Source of the DNA: Tetragonia tetragonoides | Taxonomy: Eukaryota; Streptophyta; Magnoliopsida; Caryophyllales; Aizoaceae | Assembly: GCA_038025085.1 (NCBI GenBank) | Contig: CM076151.1 | Span: 6,065,001 to 6,129,000, forward strand | Direction: 5' to 3' | Length of the DNA stretch: 64,000 bases | Notes under the pieces: model-generated | Database searches by the model: none | What the model was told of the DNA's origin: nothing | What the model saw: the letters and a program-made list of their open reading frames with translations, nothing else | Part shown: positions 11,699-40,817 of the stretch, piece by piece | Position numbering within the stretch: position 1 is the stretch's first letter | Layout: each line of letters opens with the position of its first letter | Program-made: the position numbers and the translations under genes

Positions 11699-12976
11699 GT
11701 TGCTGTTGTGTTTGAGTTGCTCATATCAAATGGATGGATCCATCAGGCTGAAAGAAAGTGAAATTGTTATGATTATGTGAATGTTTTCATAGTGTATTTT
11801 TGTTACTGTTGGAAAACACTCATCGGTTCCTTTTTGTGACGATTAACATTTTGAGTTGTAATATTGTTGCAATAGTGTATGCCTTTTGTTCGTTTTATCG
11901 TCAATTTTGAGGTGGTGTTACGCTATTTGCTTTTAATATGTGCTGAATGATATCTTGGTGTCAACAAGCTAATACCATATGGCTTGGCGTTGTCTGAGGT
12001 TATCCCTTCTGAGGATTGGAAATCAAAATTTTGGTGCTGTAAACTCAACTATTTTTGTTACCTGACTTGCTTGACAGGTTGATTCAGACCTGATGAGAAT
12101 GTTTAGTTAATATTCGTATGGGTAATGTGAAATAGTTGTACCATTTCTAAACTATTGTTCTTTTGTACCCTTTTGGCTAGACCAACTCTCTAAAGAATGA
12201 TGCCTATGAACCAAAAAAAGGGTACGTTAAGTGATATTTTTGATTGCCTCATAAGAGAATTGTTGGTTTGTTTTAACTTTTTATGTGTAGCCAAGGCAAA
12301 GATATGTGATAATTTAATATGTCAAAGACAAATGATCATTTCATGAGTTCAGAACTTCCCCACCAAAGGAGGATGCGCCATCATTACATTTTCTATTTCT
12401 CCAAGATTAATGTCTGATTAATGTCATTGCACATTTACAATCGAGCTCCTTCGACCAATCATACTCGGAATCAGTGGTCGGCTCGCATGTATGAGAGAGG
12501 AGCTCTCCAAGTCTACACTGTCAGAATATACAGAGAAATGGAGTTTAGAACAGTACAAGCAACACGAAGATACTTCTCCTACTCTATGTACTAGTAAATG
12601 GCATTCATTCAGTCCTGTAAGTAGTAACTGTCATCTAATCAAACGACTCTTTCGCTTGCCATTTCTCCAGATTTCTTCTGGCTTCACTGTTTATATCCTG
12701 ATTGACCACCTTTATATACACTCAGACTGAACAGAAAATATTCTCTGGTGATGCGTCTTTCAGCTGTTACGGGCAGAAATTTGTAATCTGCTGCTTACCA
12801 GTTGATACTCCTGCATTCAACAAATACGAACAAGTAACGTGGATTAACAAAAATTTATTCTTCCCCAAAACAATAACTTGGTGTAGCTGCAGAGATGTCG
12901 AAATGAAACAGAAGTATATATAACAAATTTATGTCACACCATGAACCAAGATTGTAAATCACAGAGAACAGACCTT
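11699..12976. other. Space between two convergent genes
   Basis: It holds the 3' untranslated regions of AP1S (from the left) and of the phototropin gene (from the right). I see no further gene. Short frames near 12491-12923 have no recognisable domain. Confidence 0.5.
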
Positions 12977-29280
<16,304 letters not shown>

Positions 29281-29365
29281 ATTAGCAACTATTGGTAATG
29301 CTTAGCTTGAAGTCTCTATTTTGGTTGATCTTTATACTCTACAAATGCCAACATAAAATTTGGTA

Positions 29366-29872
29366 ACTAAACAAAAAAACAAAAAGAATTATTAGTCATC
29401 ACCTTAGCTTGTTAGGTATGTATTGTGGTTAGAATTAAATGTTGCTCAACTTAAATTGGTAATTGCTGCTTTTTTAGTCCATCATAGTACATGAACACAC
29501 TTGCCTTTTATACTCTGTTACATGACATTTAACTAATTGACTGCATCATGCTGTGTTTTTCTTACCAAATGGTTCACTTCATCACTTGCATGCTTCTGAT
29601 AATAATACCATTTGCCATCCCCATGATTCAATCTAGTGTAGGTGTTTGGCAGATTACTAATAATATTAATGATCATACAAAAGTGTCTACATCAAAACTA
29701 TTCCAATAACCAAACAGGGTCTTCTTTTTTTCCTAAATTCACAGCCAATTAACTTAAAAATTCACTTAATTTAGATAGTGTATACATTATAATTCAATTA
29801 GTGTTTGATCTTATCCAGTCAAGTTCATCAAAATTCAAAAGCAGCTAAACACAAAAAGAGAGAGTTTCTTAC
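29366..29872 (-). other. Probable 5' UTR intron of the phototropin gene
   Basis: On the minus strand a GTAAGAAACT donor follows the leader ending ATATATATCCT (29873). A pyrimidine-rich TTTTTTTGTTTAG acceptor precedes the rest of the leader, which runs to the start codon at 29280. RNA evidence is needed to confirm it. Confidence 0.55.
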
Positions 29873-29889
29873 AGGATATATATCAGCTA

Positions 29890-30903
29890 AGCTGTTGCAC
29901 CACCACTTGGCAAAAACCCATTGAAGCTTTTTTCAATTCTCTTTCATCCAATGCAGAATTTGACGAAGAGAGAGAAAATATATGTGGGAGCGAATAGCAG
30001 GATTTAGGTAGCTAGCTGCTCCTGCTATACCGATTCACATGTAACAGAGGAGAAAAAAGAGAAAGCAAAAAATAAAATTAAAAAGAATGAATGAAGATGA
30101 TGATAATGTTTGACCCTTTGAAATTAAATACGAACCTAACATTGCCATGTCGCCAAATCTTAGCCATCAGTTTCTACATAATGTTTGTACGGCCTTATGT
30201 GGAGGCCGTCCATATCATTTTTTCTTTTTCATTATTTTCTCCCCTTTTTTTTGTGCCATTTTATCATCAAAAAAATGCAAAATAAGAAAATAAAAAAATA
30301 TTACAGTGTTATTTTCCAAAATTTAAGTACAACAGTCTAGAAAAACAAACTCGAAAATGACATGGTTTGGAATTTATATGTACGTCCACATTAAAGAAAT
30401 TAATGTTTCATTGATACATATATGGAGTATATTTAATTTCATTATTTTGTAATAAGAAAGTCTTGTGTAAGACGACTAATTCACTGAAAATAGAGTCATT
30501 ATTTAAAAATGTGGAGATCATTTATTGTGAGTCGTGATCATTGTTCCGCCTAAAAATGACACTCGTCTTACTAAAAGTAACAGTAATATCACCTTAAACA
30601 AGTTTTTGTATTTTGGAATATTCAAGAAAAATATATATAAAATCAAGAAGACGAGAAAAGCAGATAGTTACCCAATGTAAAAGAAGAAAGTGAGACGTGA
30701 AAAGAAAGAAACAAGTTTCATAGGCTAAGTAAATGGCACGTAAGTCCTAAATTAAAGATAGCAAAATATTAGCAAGTATATACGTACGTTCGTTTCTGGC
30801 CTAAAAATCTATATCAAAGACAAATTGTTTCCGTTTCTTACCTAATAATGTACGTAAACCTTACTTTGCTTTCCCCTTACATTTTTTTTGATACGAGAAA
30901 TCC
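29890..30903. other. Phototropin upstream region
   Basis: AT-rich sequence that should include the phototropin promoter and transcript start. I could not single out a convincing TATA box. No coding region is seen. Confidence 0.4.
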
Positions 30904-30911
30904 GTAGCTAC

Positions 30912-31625
30912 AAGATCTGGCAAACGGGTCAATTGGATCGGTTTCAGGAAAGGTGAATTTCGGTTTGGGTCTATTTGGATCGACCTATACTCGGGTATGG
31001 GTCGGGTTCGGTTCGGATTGTACTTCGAGTTCGGATTTATTCAGATTTGTACATTTTCGGATCATGTCGGGTCGGTTCATACGGGTCGGGTCAATATCGG
31101 ATCGGTTTTTGTTTGAAAAGTCGGTTACTTTTGGGTCGGGTTAAAATCGGTTTGTGTCATTTCGGATCGGGTTCGGATACAGGTCCGAAACTGTCGGGTC
31201 AATTTTGGATCACGCTATATTTTGATCCTCCATTCTCAAATTTCCTTTCAAATCACCAAATTGGGTTAATACTAAGTAAGGTTTAGTGTTTAATCGTTGA
31301 ATTCTTCGGTAAAAAAGAATAATTTCCATTAAGTAATAGTGTTTAACCAATTTCAGGTTCGGTTTATTTTGGTTTCGGGTTATGTTCGGTTTGAATCGGA
31401 TTGCTTTTAGTTCGAATCAAATCGGTTTCGGTTCTGAACGGTTCGGTTTTGATTAGGTTCGGGTCAGATTCGGATACGAATCGTCATCGGGTCAATAACA
31501 TTTCGGTTTCGGTTCGGTTTCGGATCGGATAATCGGTTCTAAATCGGATTTCCACTATTCGGGTAGATTCGGTTTCGGGCCAATCGGATCGGGTAATCGG
31601 TTTCGGGTCAGGACTGCCAGGTCTA
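30912..31625. mobile_element. hAT-like element with GGTTCGGTTTCGG motif repeats
   Basis: The ends AAGATCTGGCA and TGCCAGGTCTA are inverted copies. They are flanked by GTAGCTAC (30904-30911) and GTAACTAC (31626-31633), an 8-bp target duplication with one mismatch. The inside repeats TCGGGTTCGG/TCGGTTTCGG boxes dozens of times and has no transposase. Apparent reading frames are a by-product of the repeat. Confidence 0.75.
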
Positions 31626-31633
31626 GTAACTAC

Positions 31634-33443
31634 TATTCTTAGAGTGTATAGTCGTGTATTGAATTAGGCAACGAAATAAGATAAATCTTACAGACAAATT
31701 CAATCAGTTAGCAAATAGGATTTAGTTGAAATTAAACCCATGACCTTTAGCAAAAATCCGATCCTACAACTACTTATGTATACTACTACCTTTTTAGAGC
31801 GGTTTTTTCCTTACCTGTAATTTTGGATGAGATAATGGCATTGATAAAGGGATATGGACTTATGGGGGAACATGGCGACAGGAACAGCAAAGCGTATGTA
31901 TGAATATGAGGCTGCAAAATTCCCGTCAGTTGCTGTTAGAAGATAAATTTCCCTACATCTGGCTATTTAACCAAAAAAAGGCTATTTGTTTTCTTTTGGA
32001 CTATATTTTGTGGTAATGGTAATGTCACATTGATAGTACTATTATTATTGTATCTACTCGACTTTTTTCGTCCTAAAGTGAAAAGTCCCTACTTATATGA
32101 AATATCAATGTCCGATCATTTCGTACATTGTTTGTTTGATTGATACAGTAATTCAATAACTAGTGCCACATACTATCATAAATTGCTTTCGCTTCGCTTC
32201 ACCTAGACTTAATTTTGTGGGTCTTATTCACATGGGATTATATTACATATTTTGGGGAAATAAAACAGAGTATTTGCTTGTTTGTCAAAAAAAAAAAAAA
32301 CAAAAAAAAAACAGAGTATTTGCTGAATAAGTTAATAAAGTATTTAAGTAATACGGTAATACACTAATACCCGTTCGTAAATAGACAGATGTTATTTTGT
32401 TGATGATAAATTAAGGTGACAAATTGTAAGTCTGATTCTGTAAGGTTATAACAATGTTCTGATGGATTCAAGTTTTTCTTAGGCCTCCTTACCAAATAGG
32501 TTTCAAATTGTGTTGGGTTAATATCGACTTAACTTACTTATGTAAAATAATTCAAAATGAGGGGAAAAAAAATATAATATACTTTTATAGCTATTTTATA
32601 AATAGATTAAGGGTCTGTGCGGCAATATTTAGCTGTAGTTGTAGTCTTAGCTGTTTTATTAGTGGTTAGCTGTTGAACTAGCTATTAGTTGTCATGAGCG
32701 GTACGTAATTGTCAATGGTTTACTTGTTGGGTGTTCGGTAAAGTTAGCGGTTTGGTTAGCTGATTGATGTAAAATGACATAAAAGGGTATATTATTATTT
32801 TTTCTAATTAAAAATAAAGGGATAGAATAGGAATCAAGTGCCTTAATAATTTCAACAGCTAGCCATTGGAATTGAAAGGTTAATTTTATTAGCTTTTGTA
32901 AAATACTACTCCAACAGCTAACAACTACTAATAAAGGCTAATTACCGAACACAACAAATTATGATAGGTAGTAATTTGACTAGTTTAAACCATTAACAGT
33001 TACCCAAAAACTAATTGCCGAACGTACACACCCTAAGTTCGGTTAAATTGGATTCGTGCTCAAGTTTAGTTCTCTTACTTTTAGAAATATAATCTTTCAA
33101 GTTTAGTTGTAAATACCCAAAGATCTCTACCATAGGACTATAGGAGTATATGTCAACAAAAAAATATTAGTAGTACTATCCTTAGTTCAAAAAGATCATT
33201 GGTAGCTGTCTCACTCAAGTTTTTCAGCTTCTTGTAATATTTGAAACAACGTGTTCAATTCATGCCCTGATAGGAGTTATATCCATTTTCTTCAATTTGC
33301 ATCAAAGTCAAGCACTCAAGCCCTTTAATTTATTATTTCCACACCTGAACGTGATAAGTAAAAATTACTCCTAATAACAAGGAAAGTTCACCGAAAACAA
33401 CTTGAAGAGTAAAATAAGTCAGCTTTCATCAATTGATAATAAC
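31634..33443. other. Gene-free AT-rich spacer
   Basis: No protein or RNA gene is recognisable. It contains one tiny A-tail insertion with target duplication (see next entry). Confidence 0.4.
32263..32324 (+). mobile_element. Minimal poly(A) retroinsertion with 16-bp target duplication
   Basis: AAACAGAGTATTTGCT occurs at 32263-32278 and again at 32309-32324. Between them lies only TGTTTGTC and an A-rich tract of about 22 bases. This is what an extremely 5'-truncated LINE or SINE insertion leaves behind. Confidence 0.7.
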
Positions 33444-36400
33444 TAGGTGTATACCCCATGTGATGCATGGGCTTGTAGTTTATCATTAGAAAATATATTT
33501 TGAATGCTATCAAGAAAATAGGTTAATGATTTATCAATATCGTCTATAATAACTAATATGAAGTTACCCGTACAAAACCAAAGTTGTGCTATGTGAATAT
33601 AAAATTGCTTATGTGACATTGACATACAATAGTAACTGTTTAGATTTAAATGATAAGTTAAATTTATATCTTTTCATACTTTAAAAAAGTATTCAAATAA
33701 ATAGTTATATGACAAATTCACAACCGCGCACGATCTTGATAAAATGTATTTGGGGACCGTTATATTTATACATTCGTGTGCTTATATAGTCCATAAATTT
33801 ATCTACCGAGCTTATTAATAGCCAATATACTACTATTAGTTATTATCTCTCTTTGATTTATATATTTTTTTTATTATATAAAATTACTTATGTGTCATGT
33901 AATGTGTTATGACAACGATTTGATCCATGTAGATAAGATAATTTTCTTTCTTTTTTTACACTTAAAAGAATTTATTGAAGAAAATAGTGTTTAAACCTAC
34001 TTTATTCACATTATTTTACCAAATTAGCATATTGCTCCATCTCCATGACTTTTTGGGGTATAGAATCACTATGAAAATTAGATGCATATATAATACATTA
34101 ATTTATTAGTTAGTTTTAAAGTCTTTATGCATTTATTACTTTGAGTACTTTACCTATTAAATACTTGTATCTAGTTTTTTGTATAGTTTAGTTTAAGGTT
34201 TAATTATGTTCATGTATCATTCACTCAAATAAATAAATAAATATTTATGTATCCTATTTATTAATTATATAATATGGTTCATGTATCCTCATTAATTGGT
34301 TAACTGGGCATTAGTTTTTGAATATGATGATGATTGGACATGGTGATATGCAAAACATGTGTGAATACAACAACGCTAGATCAACTTTTATATAGGATCA
34401 TTTTCTAGTATGTTCTTTTTTAGAAAATTCATACGCCAAAAAATTTGTTCAAGAAAATAGTTAAGTGATAGGTTTACAATTAACTACCACTTTCACGTGC
34501 TCTGTTAACCGAAATATTAATACCTCTACATGCTTGTGTAAATCTATAACTTTCTACCACGACAATACCCATTACTAACATTTTTATTCCTCTTTGGTCT
34601 ACATTGTATTAAAATTATTAATAATATTTTTTGGTCATTTAAAAAAAAATTATGTTTAATGTCATGTATTATGCAAAATTTGTTTGGATCCACATGGCCA
34701 AACTAATTTCCTATTTTTCTAATTAAAAGAAATTGGTTAAAAAAAATAATAGTTATGTTTACACCTATTTTACTTAAATATTGTACAATTTTCTACATTT
34801 ATCCATATTCATGGAGAATCACTTATAATTTTGTTTAATGTCATGTATTATGCAACAATTGTTTATTTGGATTCATGTAGACAAATTAATCTTTTATTTT
34901 CTAATTAAAAAATACTAAAAAAAATAATTATGTTTACAACTATATTACTTAACTATTCTACTAATCTACTATATTTCTCCATCTTCATGGAAAATCATTA
35001 AAAATTTTAGATGTATAATCTACCAAAATATGGATTATATATGTCAGGACTATTTTCTCTTATAAATTAGATTCGTTGTACCTAATTTTTAGCATAATTT
35101 ATTTTAAGTTCATGTACCATATCTATGGAATTAATAGTGTTCATGTATCGTAATTAATTAGATAACATGGTTCATGTATCGTCATTAATTATTTGGGTGA
35201 CATGGCATTGACTTTTAGATATGATGATGACTGGGATAGTGACATGGCATGACACGTGTCGATGTAGTGGCTGTCATGATCCAACTTTATAGGTGTATGT
35301 CCCGTGCGATGCATGGGCTTGTAGTTTATCATTAGAACATATGTTTTGAATGCTATCAAGAAAATAGGTTAATAATTTATCAATACTGTATATGATAAAT
35401 AATATAGAGTTACCCGTACAAAAAAAAGTTGTGATATGTGCAATGTAAAATTGCTTATGTGACACGCAATAATAATTGTTTGGATTTAAATGGATAAGTT
35501 AATTTTATATATTTTTATTTAAAATATTATTCTATAAAATAGTTAGATGATAGATTCACAATTACCATTTTGATATACTCTATCAACCGACATATTTATA
35601 TATTCGTGTGCTTATGTCGTCCATAAATTTGTCTACCTAGCTTATTAATAGCCAATATACTATTATTGGTTCTTATTTCTCTTTGGTTTATACTTTTTTT
35701 AATGTAAATTACTTATGTGTCATGTAATGTGTTATGGCAGCGGTTGTTTTAATCAATGTAGATAAATTAATTTCTTATTTTTTATACTTAAAAAGAATTT
35801 ACCGAAGAAAATAGTGTTTAAACCTACCTTATTCACATTATTTTACCAATTTACCATATTGCTCCATCTCCATGAATCATGTATTTTTTTTGAGGTGTGG
35901 AATCATTTTGAAGATTGAGATGCATAGTACGTGAATTTATCCATTAGTTTTAAAGTTTTTATGTATTTATTACTTGTGACTATTTTCCCTTATTAAATTC
36001 GTTGTATCTAGTTTTTAGTATATTTTAGTTTAAGTTTAATAATGTTCATGTATCCTAATTTAAATAGATAATATGGTTCATGTATCCTCATTAATTGGTT
36101 AATCACATTGAATTTAAAAGCATTATTAATGAATCATGTTAGTACACGAGTGACTGAATTTACCATATTGGTTAATTGGTTAATCACATTGAGTTTATCA
36201 TATTGCTCCATCTCCATGAATCATGTATTTTTGTTGTGGTATGGAATCACTTTGAAGATTGAGATGCATATAATACGTGAATTTATCCATTAGTTTTAAA
36301 GTTTTTATGTATTTATTACTTGTGACTATTTTCACTTATTAAATTCGTTGTATCTAGTTTTTAATATATTTTAGTTTAAGTTTAATAATGTTCATGTATC

Positions 36401-36591
36401 CTAATTTAAATAGATAATATGGTTCATGTATCCTCATTAATTGGTTAATCACATTGAATTTAAAAGCATTATTAACGAAGCATTTAAAAGTCAAAAAAAT
36501 GTTGCATTTCATTCTTTGACCCAAATGACGTGGCATCCAATGTGGCGCTTATGTGGATGACACGTGTTGATGCAGCGGCTGTCATGATCCA

Positions 36592-36597
<6 letters not shown>
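33444..36597. repeat. Three tandem copies of a roughly 0.9-kb AT-rich repeat
   Basis: Copies span about 33444-34394, 34395-35289 and 35290-36597. Copies 1 and 3 start TAGGTGTATACCCC / TAGGTGTATGTCCC followed by a GATGCATGGGCTTGTAGTTT box. All three end near a TGATCCAACTTTAT-like phrase preceded by ACGTGT. The middle copy has lost or diverged in its first 200 bp. Copy 3 carries an internal direct duplication of about 280 bp with a 344-bp period (35855 and 36199). I cannot assign the element to a superfamily; no coding sequence was found. Confidence 0.75.

Positions 36598-36676
<79 letters not shown>
36596..36676. repeat. (TA)n microsatellite, about 40 repeats
   Basis: An uninterrupted TA run directly follows the third 0.9-kb repeat copy. 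It is likely hypervariable between individuals. Confidence 0.95.
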
Positions 36677-36680
<4 letters not shown>

Positions 36681-36866
36681 TTAGATGTGCTTGGTTACCA
36701 CACGAAGCCCTTGTTCCACGTGAGCATGACAACGTACAGCTTCGACAGCCTGTATCACTCATGCAATAATTTCTCCTGAGTAAGGGTTGTTGTTTAGACC
36801 TTACCCGATCAGTCTAGAAGTGATCTCGTATGAGTTCAGTTCAGTTCAATCTAATTTTAAAACATA

Positions 36867-37120
36867 CTCTCTCCGTCTCTTTCTTATCTTCTCACTTGAC
36901 TTTGCACAGTTTCCAAGATGAAACTTTGACCACTAATAACTTTAATTATTTAGATATAATTATATTAAAAAATTGATATTGTGAAAATATAATCTCTAAC
37001 GAATCTAAGAAAGTATTTTGATCTTATAATTCTTTATATATTTTTCACAAATCAATGGTCAATATTTATAAAGTTTGACTCAAAAAGTCAAATGAGAAGA
37101 TAAGAGAGGGACGGAGGGAG
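36867..37120. mobile_element. Stowaway MITE, 254 bp
   Basis: It starts CTCTCTCCGTCTCTTTCTTA and ends with the inverse (GATAAGAGAGGGACGGAGGGAG), with pairing over about 38 bp, flanked by TA on both sides. Confidence 0.9.
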
Positions 37121-37391
37121 TACATTTTGTTTCACATAGTACCTGAGATTCAATTCATTTCAGTGGTGTTCAGTTTAGTTTAATTGTGTTCATTTCATTT
37201 CAGTGGAATTGGATTCACTTCAAATCTAAAAAACGCACCCTAAGGATTTGTTGTTCCTCAAAAAAAAAAAAAAAAAAAAAAGTGAGGATAACGCCAATGT
37301 TATGAAAAACATCCATTTTAAGAATATTTTTTATTTTAAATGTTAGAGGTGTCTTAAACCTACTGATAGAGCGGACAAGTAAGTTTGGATT

Positions 37392-37610
37392 AACCAAGAG
37401 GCATTTGCCTCAATGATTATCCTCTCATCTTTCAACTTGGAGATCCCAACCATATGAATATATGGGGAGTGATATTAATAGTTGGGCCTAGGCCCAGTTG
37501 GTATGGGAGGTGGGTTGCGAGTGGAGGGGTCATTTGTACATTCAGCTCTGGGTCCGAAATAGGCTGGACTAGGTGGAGGCCCGATATTTCCATCTTAAAA
37601 AAAAAAAAAG
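37392..37610 (+). mobile_element. tRNA-derived SINE with 11-bp target duplication
   Basis: AAGTTTGGATT occurs at 37381-37391 and 37611-37621. Between them a box A-like TGCCTCAATGATTATCC and a weak box B precede a body (GCCCAGTTGGTATGGGAGGT…GGCCCGATATTTCCATC) and an A tail at 37597-37610. The layout of promoter boxes, body, A tail and direct repeats is diagnostic of a SINE. Confidence 0.8.
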
Positions 37611-37924
37611 AAGTTTGGATTGCGAGAAAAGGTTGGATCCTTAATTCCTTATAAATTTACCCATATATTTTTCAGGTTGGATGGGCCGACGCCATAAACT
37701 ATTAAGCCCATTGGACCATGATCAGTTTATAAAATGAACCTCTACATTTTCCCCCAAAACAAAGAAAAAGATGGGCCTGCTCCTGGAATAATGAAGCATC
37801 CCAGTAATCCGACAACGCTTCTATGGGCTTTGGCGGAGAGAGGAACCTCACTAAAATAGTAGAGGGGGCTTTAGCCTTTAGCTGCATTGGGTGGTGGGGA
37901 CGGAGAGTTATGTTTGGTATCCAA

Positions 37925-38014
37925 AAATTATGGATTATCCTTCAATATCCAATAAGAGGCCATTTAAGCCAATCAAGGACTCGATAACCTACCTCAGGAG
38001 ACTCCCATGTCCCT
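37925..38014 (+). repeat. Relic of the 315-bp repeat, left of the retroelement
   Basis: AATTATGGATTAT, GGCCATTTAAGCCAATCAAG and GACTCGATAACC…CTCCCATGTCCCTTA match boxes of the 5985-7590 array, truncated where the retroelement begins. Confidence 0.6.
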
Positions 38015-40590
38015 TAATAATTAAATATTAACTATCTTTCAACTAATTTAAAACAATTAGTCCAGGTGGAATAAAAGTATTAAACTTATTAATTCTCATG
38101 CAAGAGAATTAATCTTTTTACAATAATAAAATCCCAAATATATCAATGTTCCAAACTAAACAATAAAAAAATATTTTTAGAAGATATACTATCTTCTTCG
38201 TGCGCCTCCTCCCTAGCTCTACTCCTGGAGCTAATATCCTGTCAATCTACTCACCCATATAGACAAATTCCATATAGGTTCATCATAGGCCCACCATTGA
38301 AAAGAAATGGACAACAAACACAAGTAAAAAGAAAAACAACTAATCAGCGATGCTGAGTAATTCATAACCACATAATCCATCTAACTCTCCAATATTAAGT
38401 TCTCATGCTTAATAAAATAAACTAATCATGCTTTGAGAAATAAAGACAACATGCTTTACAAATAAAGACACAATAGTCACCAAATAATAAATCTCAGTAT
38501 TTATTATTATCCATTAGCCAAGTTCATTAGAGAGAAGAGAATCGCATGAATTGTCAAACCAACCGCAGTCGATTCAATAGGATCTTAGTCCCGTGCACAA
38601 TGGCAAAAGAGGGATCAACCGTCCCGGAGTATAGATGACTCCCGAAGTACTTCTAGTTGTTCCTAAGTATGCATACTCTCTCTCAATCCTTAGGTTTACA
38701 AGAAGAACTGTTCCGGAGAACCACTCGCCCAATTACTCAGTATGGATACAAGATTTCCAAGACATTGAGGCCATAACCAATGGAACCACTCAACGCTACA
38801 AGTGACAAATTCCCATTCGCATCCTTTGGTGGATCTCTCACACAAAGAAGTCTTAACTCTCAATTCAATTTAATATGGTGATCACATAACAAGTAATACA
38901 CATAATCTTGGCACTCAAGTAACCCAATATGGTTACAATTTCCGATGGCATATTACATGAAAAGGCATCTAGGCCTTAATTCAAAATCACCTGATCAATA
39001 GTTAAAGTTCATATTAACTTATTGAGTAACATGCTTCTAACATGATACAAAAATAGCAATTCCGAGCTATATCCAATTGAACAATTATTAACATAATTTT
39101 TGTTCAATAACCAATAAATAAACATGTATCTCCTCACATGAATAATAATCAAGTAGACATTGCTACACAAGTGAATTTCCAACATTATACATGCATTCAT
39201 TATCATATAATTCTATACGAATCATCACAAGGAAATAAACATCAATTACTCCTTCTCAAATATTCACAAGTCCAAATATGAATTCACATCTAATTCAATA
39301 CTAGACAAATGAACACAAATCCCCAAGCAATATGAATTATGACAAAGAGACTACATAATTCATAGAGACATGAATTACCTTTCTCAATAGGCAATCACAC
39401 AAACAAATAACGTAAGCTCCTTACGTTCACGCGCGGTCAACGGGTCCTAACAAATCCACAATGTAACAATAGTCAATACCATGACTTTTAAACCACTTTA
39501 TTAAACTTTAAAGATGATTTAGTACCCTTAATTTAATTAATTAAGTTGTTGGAAATTTCAGTTACTCATGCATGCTCAAAGTTTCCAAAAACCAATTTGC
39601 ATAAAACAAAATAGAAAACTTTTCAAAACCCTAACCAAGTCAACTAGTCAAAGTAAGTCAACACCAAATCAACACCACCATCACCACTCAGCCGCCGCCG
39701 TGAGCTGCGCACGGCAGAACCGTGTGCCCCACGGTTTCTTCTTCTTCTTTTTTTTTTTTTTGTTAAACAATTTAACAAACCCTAATCTAATTAAATCTAA
39801 AATACACAAATTTCCAGATTTAATTAAATTATAAAGATCTAACCTTTTTCATTCAAACTTGATTCAATTCAATAAAAACCACAACCAAAACCCTAATCAT
39901 GATTCTATCATGCAAATTAAATAGAATCTAACAAACCCTAGATAATACTAAATTAGGGTTTATCATACCAAAACTAGGGTTCATGAAAACATACTTGAAT
40001 TGAATCAAAAAGCTTTTAATAATCAAAGGAAATCAATTTAGCATACTTACTTGTAAAATTCAAGGAATAAAAACTGAGCAAGGTGGATTGTGAAAAGTGA
40101 CGAACTTCTCCTTCTTTTTGCTCTTTGGGGTTCGGTCGTGAGGTGAAGAAAGAGAGAGAACGTGTGTTTTTTTTTTTGTTTGGTAAAGAATCAGTTATGT
40201 GAGGAAATTGAGTATATTTAGGAACTCCCAAATCTACTCATTCTTTACTAAACTGCTTCCTTCCTAAAAACTCTCCTTAATTCCCTCCACTTACCAAATA
40301 TTTTAGGAAACCAAATTTTGCAAAATAAAATCTGAATATTTGGTCCCATATTTTCGGTCATATGGCCGAAAATATTGGCCCCATCATCTTCTCATAATTT
40401 CGGTTATGGCCCAAAATTCCCTTTTTATTTATTTGGTCCAATTATAATTTAATTAGGTCCAAAACCAAAATCCAATATTAATTAGGTACTCAAAATATTT
40501 ATGAGCTCAATTAATTATTTTAAATACGAAATTTATTTTCTTTTTAAGTAATTATTATTCTAAAATGAATAAAAATTACAGGGTATTACA
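38015..40590 (-). repeat. 3' LTR of the Ty3 element
   Basis: It begins at 40590 (TGTAATACCC, minus strand). Positions 40037-40590 match 43124-43670 closely, with small indels and substitutions. The far end near 38015 is inferred from where the flanking 315-bp repeat relic stops. Confidence 0.65.
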
Positions 40591-40612
40591 TCCTTACCCC
40601 CTTAAAAGAAGT
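40591..40612 (-). other. Polypurine tract of the Ty3 element
   Basis: On the minus strand TTTTAAGGGGGTAAGGA abuts the start of the 3' LTR, as expected for the plus-strand primer of a retroelement. A second purine run lies next to the end of the coding region near 40812. Confidence 0.7.
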
Positions 40613-40817
40613 TTCGTGCACCACCAAAGTAAAGCTAGTTCCATAAGGCGAAGTTTTTCCACCACACTTTCAAAGTTCAATACACAACATGTAACTTGAA
40701 AGTTTAAAAGTTTCACACAACTTTTCCAAATAACAAAATGGGCATGATGCAATGCAATGCAATGAGTTTTTCAGTCTTTGTTTCTTTTCTTTTGTGGATT
40801 GTTACACCCTTCCCCCC

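Noticed and set aside
30953..31286. Gly/Ser-rich frames of up to 103 aa
   Set aside because: Produced by the TCGGGTTCGG repeat of the 30912-31625 element.
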